DNA of 34,015 nt from Rhodospirillales bacterium (GTDB lineage Bacteria > Pseudomonadota > Alphaproteobacteria > Acetobacterales > Acetobacteraceae). The DNA is taken from contig CANFKS010000042.1 of assembly GCA_947447625.1 (NCBI GenBank), forward strand, positions 1-34,015, in the 5' to 3' direction. Shown here piece after piece: positions 1 to 8,298 of this stretch. The first letter of the stretch is position 1. The number at the start of each line of letters is the position of its first letter. The translations under genes were made by a program, and so were the position numbers. A model generated the notes under the pieces. It had not been told where the DNA came from. It searched no databases and worked only from the letters and a program-made list of their open reading frames with translations.

Positions 1-263
1 ACAATGGCTTTCAACGCCTCGACGCCGCCCGTCATGAAATCGCTGCGCCAGAGCCGAACCGTATCTTCCCGAACGCCGAACGCCGCGGCAATCCGCCTGC
101 TCGTCCAGCCCGCCATCGTCAGCACAGCTGCACGGGCACGATCTGCCTCACCGCGTCCGCGTGAACCGGCCAGCCATGCCAATTCAGCGTGTTGTCCCGG
201 GGTTTCCGAAAGAGGGGATTTGCCAGTCAGGCCTGCCAACCAAGGATCCAGGCACTCGGGGAA
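1..263 (-). CDS. IS630-type transposase, N-terminal HTH part (cut by window edge)
   Basis: The minus-strand frame is open from a stop at 264-266 down to the window edge. It reads a helix-turn-helix segment typical of the N-terminus of IS630/Tc1-mariner transposases: GRGEADRARA, then AGWTSRRIAAAFGVRED, then TVRLWRSDF and GGVEALKA. There is no ATG near the expected start; a TTG at 239 is the only obvious candidate, so the 5' end may be damaged or use an alternative start. The DDE domain would lie beyond position 1, so I cannot tell whether the gene is intact. Family assignment rests on the HTH pattern alone. Confidence 0.7.
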
Positions 264-302
264 TCAGCACACCATCCGATGGTGAACCTGCCGATTTCCG
301 CT

Positions 303-406
303 TAGAGCGGGATGCCTTCTGATAGGCGAAGGCATCCCGCTCTAACTCTTTGTTTGATCGCCTGATTCAGATTTTTGGTGATTCCACCAAAAATCATCAG
401 GCTCTA
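303..406. repeat. Left copy of 104-bp double-hairpin inverted repeat
   Basis: This is the exact reverse complement of 7545-7648. It has two stem-loops. Hairpin 1 (303-344) has a perfect 17-bp stem with an 8-nt loop. Hairpin 2 (361-401) has stem arms 361-380 and 385-401, with a 3-nt bulge at 367-369 and an ATTC loop. The element begins TAGAGCGGGATG and its other end reads, on the opposite strand, TAGAGCCTGATG. The ends are thus imperfect terminal inverted repeats (10 of 12) starting with TA, as in MITE-like elements. Its right edge (CTA at 404-406) is also the stop codon of the neighbouring permease gene. Confidence 0.93.
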
Positions 407-1279
407 GTGGAGTTCCATTCGAGGGTCGAGCGCGTCGCGCAGCCCATCGCCGAGGAAATTGAAGCTGGTCACGGCCAGGGTAATCATAGCCCCGGGGAAG
501 ACAGCCAGCCAGGGCGCCGTGCTGAGGTATTGCTGCGCGTTGTTCAGCATGTTCCCCCAGCTGGCGACCGGCGGCTGGATCCCATAGCCGAGGAAGCTGA
601 CGTAGCTTTCCAGAAGAATCGCTCGAGCGACAATCAGCGTGGCCGCGACAACAATGGGGGCGATGGCGTTTGGCAGCAGTTCACGGAAGATTGTCCAGGC
701 ATCCGATGCCCCCATCACCTCCGCGGCAACTGCGAAGTCCCGCTCGCGCAGCGAACGGATCTGCGCTTCGACGACACGGGCCACTTCCATCCAGGCGGTT
801 AACGAGATGATCAGCGTGATCGTGACCAAGCTTGGGCTGACCAGGGTTGCCAGCGTCAGTAGCAGGAAGATGGCGGGGAAGCACAGCATTGCATCCACCG
901 TGCGCATCAGCGCTGCGCCGATGAACCGCCCGTAGTAGCCAGCAACTGCGCCGACAACGGTGCCGATGGCCGTACTGATGATCATCGCGACGCAGCCAAC
1001 GGTGAGCGAGACGCGGCCGGCCATCATCAGACGAGCGAGCATGTCACGGCCGAGTTGGTCGGTGCCGAGTAGATGAGCATCGTCGAAGGGGGGCGCAAAG
1101 CGGTGCATCACGTCGATGTAGAGATCATCGAAGGGGTTCAGCAACGGCCCGACCGCCGAGTTCAGGCTGAGTAGCACGATTATGACGAGGCCAAACATCG
1201 CCAGCCTATGGCGCAGAAAGCGGCGCAGCGCGCGATTGCCTGGGCGGGCAGACGTGGCATAAATCTGTTCTGTTACCAT
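404..1279 (-). CDS. DppC/OppC-like ABC transporter permease
   Basis: Inner-membrane permease (291 aa) of a peptide/opine/nickel-type (PepT family) importer. An N-terminal cytoplasmic stretch is followed by TM1 at about residues 27-46. The OppC-type segment LLGTDQLGRD lies at 70-79, and the EAA coupling loop (AAEVMGASDAWTIFRELLPN, about 185-204) contacts the ATPases. The start is the ATG at 1279, one base after the upstream permease stop (1281-1283); a TTG at 1288 would add three residues. It is the third gene of the binding protein-DppB-DppC transcript. Its TAG stop sits in the edge of the 104-bp repeat, so its original C-terminus may have been trimmed or rebuilt; the length is otherwise normal. 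Confidence 0.93.
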   Translation of the reverse strand: MVTEQIYATSARPGNRALRRFLRHRLAMFGLVIIVLLSLNSAVGPLLNPFDDLYIDVMHRFAPPFDDAHLLGTDQLGRDMLARLMMAGRVSLTVGCVAMIISTAIGTVVGAVAGYYGRFIGAALMRTVDAMLCFPAIFLLLTLATLVSPSLVTITLIISLTAWMEVARVVEAQIRSLRERDFAVAAEVMGASDAWTIFRELLPNAIAPIVVAATLIVARAILLESYVSFLGYGIQPPVASWGNMLNNAQQYLSTAPWLAVFPGAMITLAVTSFNFLGDGLRDALDPRMELH

Positions 1280-1280
1280 G

Positions 1281-2213
1281 TCAGCCAAGCCGGATGCGGG
1301 GATCGGCGATGGAGTAGAGCACGTCGGCCAGCAGAGAGCCGATTAATACCAGAAGCGCCGAGCACATCAGAATCCCCATCACAGCGGGATAGTCGCGATA
1401 GCTGATGGAATCCAGGAACAGGCGGCCCATGCCGGGCCAGGTGAACACGGTTTCGGTCACCAGGGCGCCGCTGAGCAGTGTGGGGAGTTGCAGTCCAGCG
1501 ATGGTGATCATCGGCAGAATTGCATTGCGGATGGTATGCTTCACCAGGATGACACGCTCCGGCAGCCCTTTGGCGCGGGCCGTGCGCACATAGTCCTGAT
1601 TGATCACGTCGAGCATTGAGGCGCGCATAAATCGGCTCCAGATCGCCACCGTAACCAGGCCGAGCACGATGGAGGGCGCGATGAGGTGATGAAGGTAGTC
1701 GAGGAAGGAACCATCGCCGATCGTGAAACGGCTGCCTGCGGGCAGCCAACCGAGGCCGACAGAGAAGATGTAGATGAAGATCAGCCCGAACCAGAAGGTC
1801 GGGATCGACAGCGCGATCATGGCCCCGACGGTCGCCAGCGTGTCGAACAGCGAGTAGCGCCGCACTGCGCCAAGCACGCCAACCCAGGAGCCGACGAGGA
1901 TGGCGATGGCGGTGCTGGCGAACATCAGTTCGAAGGTCGCCCCGAGATGCCCGCCGATGATAGCCAAGACGGGCTTGCTATCGCGATATGAGTTGCCCCA
2001 GTCGCCGCAGATAAGGCGCCAAGCCCACTCCAGGTATTGTATCGGGAGTGGCCGATCGAGTCCCATCTGTTGCGCCATGCGTTTGAGATCGGCCTCCGTC
2101 ATCCCCGGCGTCAGCGCGAACTGCGCCAGCGGTCCGCCCGGCGCCAGATGCAGGATGGCGAAGCCAATCATCGAGACCAGCCAGAGCAGGATCAGGCTCT
2201 GGATGGCCCGCAT
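1281..2213 (-). CDS. DppB/OppB-like ABC transporter permease
   Basis: Inner-membrane permease (310 aa), partner of the DppC-like protein. It shows TM1 at about residues 5-23 followed by the APGGP motif at 24-28. The DppB-type cytoplasmic loop has DYVRTARAKGLPE at 207-219, and the C-terminal ADPRIRLG is characteristic. The frame stays open upstream to 2426, but the first 71 residues overlap the binding-protein gene and are unlike any permease. The ATG at 2213, 31 bp after the binding-protein stop, gives a protein of normal length. It is co-transcribed with its neighbours on both sides. Confidence 0.94.
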   Translation of the reverse strand: MRAIQSLILLWLVSMIGFAILHLAPGGPLAQFALTPGMTEADLKRMAQQMGLDRPLPIQYLEWAWRLICGDWGNSYRDSKPVLAIIGGHLGATFELMFASTAIAILVGSWVGVLGAVRRYSLFDTLATVGAMIALSIPTFWFGLIFIYIFSVGLGWLPAGSRFTIGDGSFLDYLHHLIAPSIVLGLVTVAIWSRFMRASMLDVINQDYVRTARAKGLPERVILVKHTIRNAILPMITIAGLQLPTLLSGALVTETVFTWPGMGRLFLDSISYRDYPAVMGILMCSALLVLIGSLLADVLYSIADPRIRLG

Positions 2214-2244
2214 GACGATGTAGGGTGCCACGTGGCTGGCCGGG

Positions 2245-3885
2245 TCAGGCCGCCCAGTACCAGTTGCCACAGTTCCAGCAGTTCGACAGTGTATTGATAT
2301 TCGGCGCGTAGCCGGTGAGGCCTTTCTTGAGCCCTTCGACGCTGGAGGCCTGGAACAACGGAAAGATGGCCAGTTCTTCGCGCACGATAGCCTGGATCTT
2401 GCGGTAGATCTCCTTGCGCTTCGCATTTTCGAAGGTACTGACGCCCTCCTTGAGCAGTGCGTCGACCGCGGGATTTGCGTACTGGCTGGTATTGCGACCC
2501 GAGCCGCCCTTGGCCGGGATCGAGGTGCTGGCCAACCGGTCGGTTACCTCAGGATCGGCGCCGATGCCGAAGGATACGCCGACCATGACCGACTGGAACT
2601 TCGACATCGCCCAGTAGTCGCCCCAGATCACAGCGCCTGGCATGTTGTTGATCTTCATCGAGGCGCCGATGGCCTTCCAGTCCTGCATGAGCAATTGCTG
2701 CCCCTGCTCGCGCACCTGGTTCCCCGCTGTGGTCGAGTTTGTGAATTCCAGCCGTATGCCGCCTTTGACGCGAACCCCGTCCGTCCCGCGTGCCCATCCG
2801 GCGGCATCCAGCAGCGCGTTGGCCTTGGCAGGACTGTATTCTTGCTTCGGCAAGTCGGCATTGTAGAACGCGGACTGCGCGGGATAGATCGATTCTGTCG
2901 GGTCCGGCACGCCGTAGTAGATGGCCCCGACAAAGGCCTTCTTGTTGATGCCGAGATACAGTGCTTCGCGCACTGTCTTGTCCGCCATGAACGACCAGCC
3001 GAGATTGGGCGTGATGCTCTCGATCCAGGCGGCAGGCGTTTTGGTGACAACACGGTCTTTCAGCGTCTTGGCCTGCTCGAACAGGTCTGGCGTGATACCT
3101 TGGATGGAGGTGTGGTCGATCTCGCCGGTGCGGAATTGGGTGTACATCACGGTGAGATCGGGGATATATTTGAACACGAGGCGCTCGAGATACGGGCCCG
3201 GACCGAAATAGTCTCGGTTCGCAGCGAGTGTGATGTGGTCACCCGCTACACGCTCGGCCCATTTGAACGGCCCAGTGCCAATTGGCGCATTGATGAAGGG
3301 TGCGTTGTTGATATCCGCGACCTTCTCGAGCGCATGCTTCGGCACAATGAACGTCCATGACAGACGCGAGAGGTAGGGTGCGTAGACCTCGCTCATGCGC
3401 CAGGTGATCTCGCTTGCGCTGACCACATGAATGTCGCGCACCAAATTGTGACCGGTGCGGCTGGCGGCGCGGAAATCGGGATTGTTGATCAGTTGGAGCG
3501 TGAACTTTACGTCTTCCGCGGTGAAGGCGGTTCCGTCGTGCCACTTCACGCCTTCGCGTAGCCGGATGCGCCACACCAGCCCGTCGGCGGAAATCCCACC
3601 GTTCTCCACGGAGGGAATTTCGCGCGCCAGAACCGGCTCATAACTGCCGTCGGGCTGCACGTTCCACAGCGGCGAGAACAAGTTCCACCATACTCCCTGA
3701 TCGACCTCGATGGCTGGCGCCAGCGGGTGGAAGCGCGTCGGCTCCTGCGACACGCCGACGATAACTTGCCCCTTGGGGACAGCTGGCGGCTTCGGCTGCG
3801 CCTGGGCGCCCGCACCGGACAGCGTGGCCCCAGCGGCGCCAAGCAGGGCGCGACGGTGGAGCAAGGGGGGCGGGAGAGCGATCAT
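2245..3885 (-). CDS. Family-5 extracellular solute-binding protein (DppA/OppA-like)
   Basis: Periplasmic binding protein (546 aa) that presents the substrate to the adjacent permeases. Residues 1-30 form a signal peptide (LHRRALLGAAGATL, then AQA). Family hallmarks follow: VGVSQEPTRFHPLAP near the mature N-terminus, LREGVKWHDGTAFTAEDVKF, and PIGTGPFKW. The length is normal. The C-terminus is Cys/Trp rich (SNCWNCGNWYWAA). The ATG at 3885 has a good GGAGG ribosome-binding site. It is the first gene of a minus-strand operon running to position 404, divergent from the FAD oxidoreductase. The substrate is unknown; the paired amine/amino-acid oxidase suggests an amino-acid derivative, opine or short peptide. 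Confidence 0.94.
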   Translation of the reverse strand: MIALPPPLLHRRALLGAAGATLSGAGAQAQPKPPAVPKGQVIVGVSQEPTRFHPLAPAIEVDQGVWWNLFSPLWNVQPDGSYEPVLAREIPSVENGGISADGLVWRIRLREGVKWHDGTAFTAEDVKFTLQLINNPDFRAASRTGHNLVRDIHVVSASEITWRMSEVYAPYLSRLSWTFIVPKHALEKVADINNAPFINAPIGTGPFKWAERVAGDHITLAANRDYFGPGPYLERLVFKYIPDLTVMYTQFRTGEIDHTSIQGITPDLFEQAKTLKDRVVTKTPAAWIESITPNLGWSFMADKTVREALYLGINKKAFVGAIYYGVPDPTESIYPAQSAFYNADLPKQEYSPAKANALLDAAGWARGTDGVRVKGGIRLEFTNSTTAGNQVREQGQQLLMQDWKAIGASMKINNMPGAVIWGDYWAMSKFQSVMVGVSFGIGADPEVTDRLASTSIPAKGGSGRNTSQYANPAVDALLKEGVSTFENAKRKEIYRKIQAIVREELAIFPLFQASSVEGLKKGLTGYAPNINTLSNCWNCGNWYWAA

Positions 3886-4024
3886 TGAGGCCTCCGGTTT
3901 TTTGATTTCAGGGACCCTACAAGCCCGGCGCCGCGAGGGTCAACGCGGGCTTGCAAAAAACCAGTCGAGGTCCAAGGGTTTACAGGAGCAGCAGGTCAGG
4001 GGAACATCTCAGCAGTGAGTCATC
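3886..4024. promoter_or_regulatory. Divergent promoter region: importer operon / oxidoreductase operon
   Basis: A 139-bp gap between two divergent transcripts must carry both promoters. It contains an 8-bp inverted repeat, CAAGCCCG at 3920-3927 and CGGGCTTG at 3946-3953, that could be an operator or a leader hairpin. A TTGACC hexamer on the minus strand (near 3937-3942) could be a -35 element, but no convincing -10 follows it. No dedicated regulator gene lies next to it, so control may be in trans. Confidence 0.45.
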
Positions 4025-5365
4025 ATGGTCCTCCCGATGCGCCAGCTTCTCGATATGGTTTCCTCCGACACCGCGTTGCCCGCGGCGGCGGACGTGGTGG
4101 TGATCGGCGGTGGCATTGCCGGCGTCAGCGCCGCCTATGCCCTCGCCAAGCGCGGTGTCTCCGTGGTGCTGGTTGAGAAGGGGCAGGTCGGCGCGGAGCA
4201 GTCGAGCCGCAACTGGGGCTGGTGCCGTCAGCAGGGGCGCGACAAGGGCGAGATTCCGCTTGCGCGTCATGCCATCGGCATGTGGGCCAACATGAAATCC
4301 GAGATTGGCGTCGACGTCGGTTGGGAAAACACCGGCGTGCTTTTCGTGTCCAACGACCTTGCCCAAATCGCCTCCTGGCAGCGATGGGCCGACTATGCGC
4401 GGGGCCACCAGGTGCACAGCCGCGTGCTCGACACAACTGGGGTGGCGGCGTTGATGCCCGGCTCGACCGCGAAATGGACAGGCGGCCTGCACACGCCGAG
4501 CGATGGCAAGGCCGAGCCCTCGCGGGCCGCCCCGGCGATTGCGGCTGCCGCCCGTCGACTCGGCGCCCACGTGTTGCAGAACTGTGCAGCCCGCGGCCTG
4601 GACATCCAGGGTGGCCGCGTTGCTGGGCTGGTCACCGAGAAGGGCACCATCCGCACCTCCTCGGTCCTGCTCGCCGGCGGTGCCTGGAGCACCCTCTTTT
4701 GCCGCCGCCACGGCATCCGCCTGCCGCAGCTTTCGGTGCGCGCCTCCGTTCTGCGCACCACGCCGATCCCACAACTTGCCGCTGCCAACGTGGCCACCCC
4801 CGGCTTCTGCATGCGCCGCACCGAGGATGGCGGCTACGTCGTCGCCATGAGCGGAACCGGCACCTTTCCCGTCACGCCCGATACGCTGCGCTACATGTTC
4901 GATTTCTGGGCGACCTGGAAGGCCCGCAAGGCCAAGCTGAAGCTGCGCCCTGGCCTTGATTTCCTTGCCCCCTTTGGCGGCAACGCGAACTGGGGGATGG
5001 ACGCCGAGACGCCGTTCGAGCGCGTCCGCATGCTTGATCCCACACCCGACGATAAACTCCTCACCCGCGGCCTGGTTAGCTTCAAGGAGACCTTCCCTGC
5101 CGCCGCTGGCGCGCGGATCGGCCGCACCTGGGGCGGCCTGATCGATGCCACGCCGGATGCGGTCCCGGTGATTGATGCCGTCGCCACCCTACCGGGGTTC
5201 TTCATGGCGACCGGGTTTTCCGGTCATGGCTTCGGCCTCGGCCCGGCCGCAGGCCATCTGGCGGCTGATCTGGTGACAGGCGCGACCCCGATCGTCGATC
5301 CCACGCCCTTCCGTTACCAACGCATGATCGACGGCAGCCGGCTTGCCCCCGATTCCGGACTCTGA
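4025..5365 (+). CDS. FAD-dependent oxidoreductase (DAO / DadA-like family)
   Basis: Predicted flavoenzyme (446 aa) oxidising an amine or amino-acid-type substrate to the imine/keto product. The Rossmann FAD-binding motif GGGIAG is at 28-33, with the ribose-binding glutamate E51 at the end of the second strand. A SSRNWGWCRQQGRD segment (60-73) follows, typical of one DAO subfamily. The C-terminal flavin-contact motif GFSGHGFGLGPAAG lies at about 397-410. Start is ATG 4025; the ATG at 4037 is an alternative. Its last 23 bp overlap the first ATPase gene, so the enzyme is translationally coupled to the importer ATPases. Substrate unresolved: D-amino acids, sarcosine-like amines and opines all fit. 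Confidence 0.9.
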   Translation: MVLPMRQLLDMVSSDTALPAAADVVVIGGGIAGVSAAYALAKRGVSVVLVEKGQVGAEQSSRNWGWCRQQGRDKGEIPLARHAIGMWANMKSEIGVDVGWENTGVLFVSNDLAQIASWQRWADYARGHQVHSRVLDTTGVAALMPGSTAKWTGGLHTPSDGKAEPSRAAPAIAAAARRLGAHVLQNCAARGLDIQGGRVAGLVTEKGTIRTSSVLLAGGAWSTLFCRRHGIRLPQLSVRASVLRTTPIPQLAAANVATPGFCMRRTEDGGYVVAMSGTGTFPVTPDTLRYMFDFWATWKARKAKLKLRPGLDFLAPFGGNANWGMDAETPFERVRMLDPTPDDKLLTRGLVSFKETFPAAAGARIGRTWGGLIDATPDAVPVIDAVATLPGFFMATGFSGHGFGLGPAAGHLAADLVTGATPIVDPTPFRYQRMIDGSRLAPDSGL

Positions 5366-6365
5366 CCCCCCGCTACTCCAGGTGCGCGACCTCGCCGTCC
5401 GGTTCCACACCGACGGCGGCGTGGTCACCGCCGTAGATGGCCTGTCTTTCTCGCTCAGGCGCGGCGAAACTCTGGCCATCGTCGGCGAGAGCGGCAGCGG
5501 CAAGAGCGTCACTGGCCTTGCCATCATGCGCCTGCTGCCCAGTGGCTCCGGCTGCGTCGTCGAGGGCGAGGTGCAGTTCGCCGGCGCCGGGGCTGCCCGC
5601 AACCTCCTGCTCCTTGACCCCGAGGCCATGCGGCAGATCCGCGGCGACCGCATCGCCATGGTCTTCCAGGAGCCAATGACCTCGCTGAATCCCGTACACA
5701 CCATCGGCGACCAGATCGCCGAGCCCTTGGTGCATCACCGTGGCCTGTCGCACCGCGCCGCCCTCGATCGTGCCGCCGAGCTGCTGGAGCGCGTCGGCAT
5801 TCCCGAACCGCGCCGCCGGCTTGCCAGCTTCCCCCATCAGCTCTCGGGCGGTATGCGCCAGCGTGCCATGATCGCCATGGCCCTGTCCTGTGATCCTGAC
5901 GTGCTGATTGCCGACGAGCCGACCACTGCGCTCGACGTCACCATCCAGGCCCAGATTCTCGAACTCATTGCCGACCTGCAGCGCCAGAGTGGCATGGCGG
6001 TCATCTTCGTTACCCACAATCTTGGCGTCGTCGCCGAAATTGCCGACCGTGTGCTGGTTATGTATGCCGGGCGCGCGATGGAGCAGGCTGCGGTGGCACC
6101 GCTCTTCGCCCGGCCCGCGCACCCCTACACCACCGGCCTGCTTGCCTCCGTCCCCCGGCTCGACCAGCGCGGCACCTTGCGCGAGAGCCTGCGCGCGATC
6201 CCCGGCAACATGCCCGACCCCACTCGGATGCCGCCTGGCTGTGCATTCCATCCCCGGTGTGTCCACGCCGTCCCCGGGCTATGCGACCAAGCGGTGCCAC
6301 CTGCCGAGAGCCTCGCCGACGGCAGGGTCGTGCGTTGCGCACGCTGGCGCGCAATCGCGCTATGA
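5343..6365 (+). CDS. DppD-like ABC transporter ATPase
   Basis: Cytoplasmic ATPase (340 aa), one of the pair that drives the importer encoded at 404-3885. It has Walker A GESGSGKS (48-55), Q-loop VFQEP (107-111), signature LSGGMRQR (167-174) and Walker B VLIADEP (187-193). The C-terminal oligopeptide-transporter extension carries the Cys-rich GCAFHPRC motif near residue 300. The best start is TTG 5343, inside the end of the oxidoreductase gene, because the domain begins only about a dozen residues later. The gene ends in an ATGA overlap with the next ATPase gene. Although on the opposite strand from the permeases, it completes the system. Confidence 0.95.
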   Translation: MPPIPDSDPPLLQVRDLAVRFHTDGGVVTAVDGLSFSLRRGETLAIVGESGSGKSVTGLAIMRLLPSGSGCVVEGEVQFAGAGAARNLLLLDPEAMRQIRGDRIAMVFQEPMTSLNPVHTIGDQIAEPLVHHRGLSHRAALDRAAELLERVGIPEPRRRLASFPHQLSGGMRQRAMIAMALSCDPDVLIADEPTTALDVTIQAQILELIADLQRQSGMAVIFVTHNLGVVAEIADRVLVMYAGRAMEQAAVAPLFARPAHPYTTGLLASVPRLDQRGTLRESLRAIPGNMPDPTRMPPGCAFHPRCVHAVPGLCDQAVPPAESLADGRVVRCARWRAIAL

Positions 6366-7336
6366 GCGAACGCCCCTTGCTTGAAGTCGAAGGCCTTGAG
6401 AAGTGGTTCCCCGTGCCAGGTGGTGGCCTGTTCGGCCCGCGGCCGAAACTGCGGGCCCTCGACGGCGTCTCCTTCACCATGCAGCGCGGCGAGGTGCTCG
6501 GTGTCGTGGGCGAGAGCGGCAGCGGCAAGACCACGCTGGGACGCGCCGTGCTGCGCCTGCTGGCGCCCAGCGCCGGACGGATCGCCTTCGACGGCACCGA
6601 CATCACCACCCTCTCGCGCCACCGGATGCGCCCGTTGCGCCCGCGAATGCAGTTGGTGTTCCAGGACCCCTTTGCCTCACTCAACCCACGCATGACCGTG
6701 GGCTCCATTATCGCAGCCCCGCTGGTCGTGCAGCACCGGGGCGACCGGGCCGCGCGCGACAAGGCGGTCGCCGATGCGCTCGACCTCGTGGGGCTGCCGG
6801 CGCGAGCGGCGCTGCGCTACCCCCACGAATTCTCCGGCGGCCAGCGCCAGCGCATCGGCATCGCCCGCGCTTTGATCCTGCGGCCCGACTTTCTCGTCGC
6901 CGACGAACCGGTGTCCGCCCTCGACGTATCCATCCAGGCTCAGGTCGTGAACCTCCTGCTCGAACTGCAGCAGCGCCTTGGCCTCGCCATCATGTTCATC
7001 GGCCACGACCTTGCCGTCGTCGGCCACATATCGGACCGGATCGCGGTGATGTATCTCGGTCGGATCGTCGAGATCGGCCCCACCGAGGAGGTGCTCGCCC
7101 GCTCCGCGCATCCCTACACCGCCGCCTTGTTTGCCGCCGCCCCGGTGCCCGACCCATCCCGTCGCGGCCATCGCGTCATGCTGGTTGGCGACGTGCCAAG
7201 CCCGATCGACCCGCCTTCCGGCTGCGCCTTCCGCACACGCTGCCCTCACGCCACCTCCGCCTGCGCCGTTGCCCGCCCGGCCCTCCGGGAACTATCGCCC
7301 GGCCACTCCGTTGCCTGCATCCGGGTGTCGGCCTGA
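6362..7336 (+). CDS. DppF-like ABC transporter ATPase
   Basis: Second ATPase (324 aa) of the importer. Walker A is GESGSGKT (50-57), the Q-loop VFQDP lies near 99-103, signature FSGGQRQR at 157-164 and Walker B FLVADEP at 177-183. The C-terminal extension contains [11 protein letters not shown], the cysteine-rich motif of OppF/DppF proteins. The frame is open upstream to 6257, but the ATG at 6362 overlaps the previous stop (ATGA) and gives the standard N-terminus. It is the last gene of the plus-strand oxidoreductase-DppD-DppF transcript and is followed by a terminator-like hairpin. Confidence 0.95.
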   Translation: MSERPLLEVEGLEKWFPVPGGGLFGPRPKLRALDGVSFTMQRGEVLGVVGESGSGKTTLGRAVLRLLAPSAGRIAFDGTDITTLSRHRMRPLRPRMQLVFQDPFASLNPRMTVGSIIAAPLVVQHRGDRAARDKAVADALDLVGLPARAALRYPHEFSGGQRQRIGIARALILRPDFLVADEPVSALDVSIQAQVVNLLLELQQRLGLAIMFIGHDLAVVGHISDRIAVMYLGRIVEIGPTEEVLARSAHPYTAALFAAAPVPDPSRRGHRVMLVGDVPSPIDPPSGCAFRTRCPHATSACAVARPALRELSPGHSVACIRVSA

Positions 7337-7405
7337 TACCAAGCTCGGGCGTCGCCCCACCGCCGAAGTAAAAATCGGCAGGCTGACCAAGCGACAGGAT
7401 GCTGA

Positions 7406-7451
7406 CTCATACCAAGGCTCGCAAAGCGCGACCCTTGGTATGAGCCTTTTT
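7406..7451 (+). terminator. Rho-independent terminator after the DppF-like gene
   Basis: A perfect 12-bp stem (CTCATACCAAGG at 7406-7417, CCTTGGTATGAG at 7433-7444) with a 15-nt loop is followed by five T residues at 7447-7451. It lies about 70 bp after the DppF-like stop, in the right orientation to end the plus-strand operon. Confidence 0.75.
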
Positions 7452-7482
7452 CCGCGCGCCGCCGCCCGCCAACCCGGCGCGC

Positions 7483-7533
7483 ATACCGAAACCCTGTGAT
7501 CGCGGAAGGGGCGCGATCACAGGGTTTCGGTAT
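7483..7533. repeat. Long perfect hairpin (22-bp stem)
   Basis: Arms 7483-7504 and 7512-7533 are perfectly complementary over 22 bp, with a 7-nt loop. No T-run follows on either side, so a simple terminator is unlikely. It sits between the terminator at 7406-7451 and the right copy of the 104-bp repeat, making a run of stacked palindromes. REP-like element or protein-binding site are both possible. Confidence 0.8.
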
Positions 7534-7544
7534 CACTCGCCAGT

Positions 7545-7648
7545 TAGAGCCTGATGATTTTTGGTGGAATCACCAAAAATCTGAATCAGGCGATCAAACA
7601 AAGAGTTAGAGCGGGATGCCTTCGCCTATCAGAAGGCATCCCGCTCTA
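7545..7648. repeat. Right copy of 104-bp double-hairpin inverted repeat
   Basis: Identical over 104 bp to the reverse complement of 303-406; identity stops at both edges (bases 7544 and 7649 do not match). Hairpin 2 of the left copy comes first here and hairpin 1 last. Its outer end supplies the ATG at 7616 and the first codons of a frame that runs into a phage-like gene, so that gene is fused to or truncated by the repeat. Confidence 0.93.
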
Positions 7649-8011
7649 GGGGTCTACGCAGCGCGGGGGGGGTATGGCGTGACCGAGGGACGGCTGATGC
7701 TGGACAGGCGGGATCGCAACCCGCTCACCGGGGCCGAGTTCCCGGTGCCTGCTCTGGCCAATCCCCGGATCACCCGCTTCACCTTACCGCTGCTCACCAA
7801 CACCGAAATCCGCGCACAGCATCGCACCATTATGGCCGCCATCGGCACCGCCGGCGACGCGCTGTGGATCCCGGACACCGGTCTGACGCTGAGCGAACTC
7901 AAGACCCGCCGCCTGTGGGGCGCTGCCGCAAACTCAGGCGACGAGGTCGTCGCCGTGCGGGACCACCCCGCCACCAGCAGCCGCAGCTCCCGCATCGTCG
8001 AACGTCTCTGA
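7616..8011 (+). pseudogene. Phage tail-associated-like protein, 5'-truncated by repeat
   Basis: The frame begins inside the 104-bp repeat (ATG 7616) and continues for 131 codons. The part outside the repeat reads like the C-terminal part of a phage structural protein: PRITRFTLPLLTNTEIRAQH, then TAGDALWIPD, then RRLWGAAANSGDE, ending SRIVERL. First in-frame starts outside the repeat are GTG 7679 and ATG 7697. The missing N-terminus and its position against the repeat suggest truncation by insertion or recombination. The phage assignment comes from the general pattern and from the small membrane-protein gene that follows; it is not firm. Confidence 0.5.
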
Positions 8012-8021
8012 GGAGAACCCC

Positions 8022-8204
8022 ATGCCCAACGCTGAAGAAGTTGCCTGGCAGATCGCTCTCCACGAAGCCGTCTGCGCCGAACGCTGGAAACACGTGAATT
8101 CGCAGTTGTGGCGCATCGAGGCGGTCCTCGTGGTCATCGTCCTTCTCCTGCTGATCGGCGAGGGGGCGGTGATCGACGTGTTGAAGCGGGTGTTGGGTGG
8201 CTGA
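8022..8204 (+). CDS. Small single-span membrane protein, phage-like
   Basis: A 60-aa protein with an AGGAG ribosome-binding site just before ATG 8022, 10 bp after the preceding stop. Residues 1-31 are hydrophilic with EVAWQIALHEAVCAERWKHV, a pattern I associate with small phage proteins encoded near tail or lysis genes. Residues about 34-48 are a hydrophobic helix (AVLVVIVLLLLIGEG). It might be a holin-like or tail-associated membrane protein; no activity can be assigned. With the preceding fragment it looks like a leftover of a prophage or tail gene cluster. Confidence 0.6.
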   Translation: MPNAEEVAWQIALHEAVCAERWKHVNSQLWRIEAVLVVIVLLLLIGEGAVIDVLKRVLGG

Positions 8205-8298
8205 TGTCTGCGCGGGGGCGTGGTCGTGTCTAAAGGCACCGCCAAGCATTGGTCGACCCTTTGATCTCAATCGATCACGGAGCCTCCGCGAACGATCG

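Noticed and set aside
4-285. Plus-strand 93-codon frame at the left edge
   Set aside because: The opposite strand encodes a clear transposase helix-turn-helix; the plus frame has no motif.
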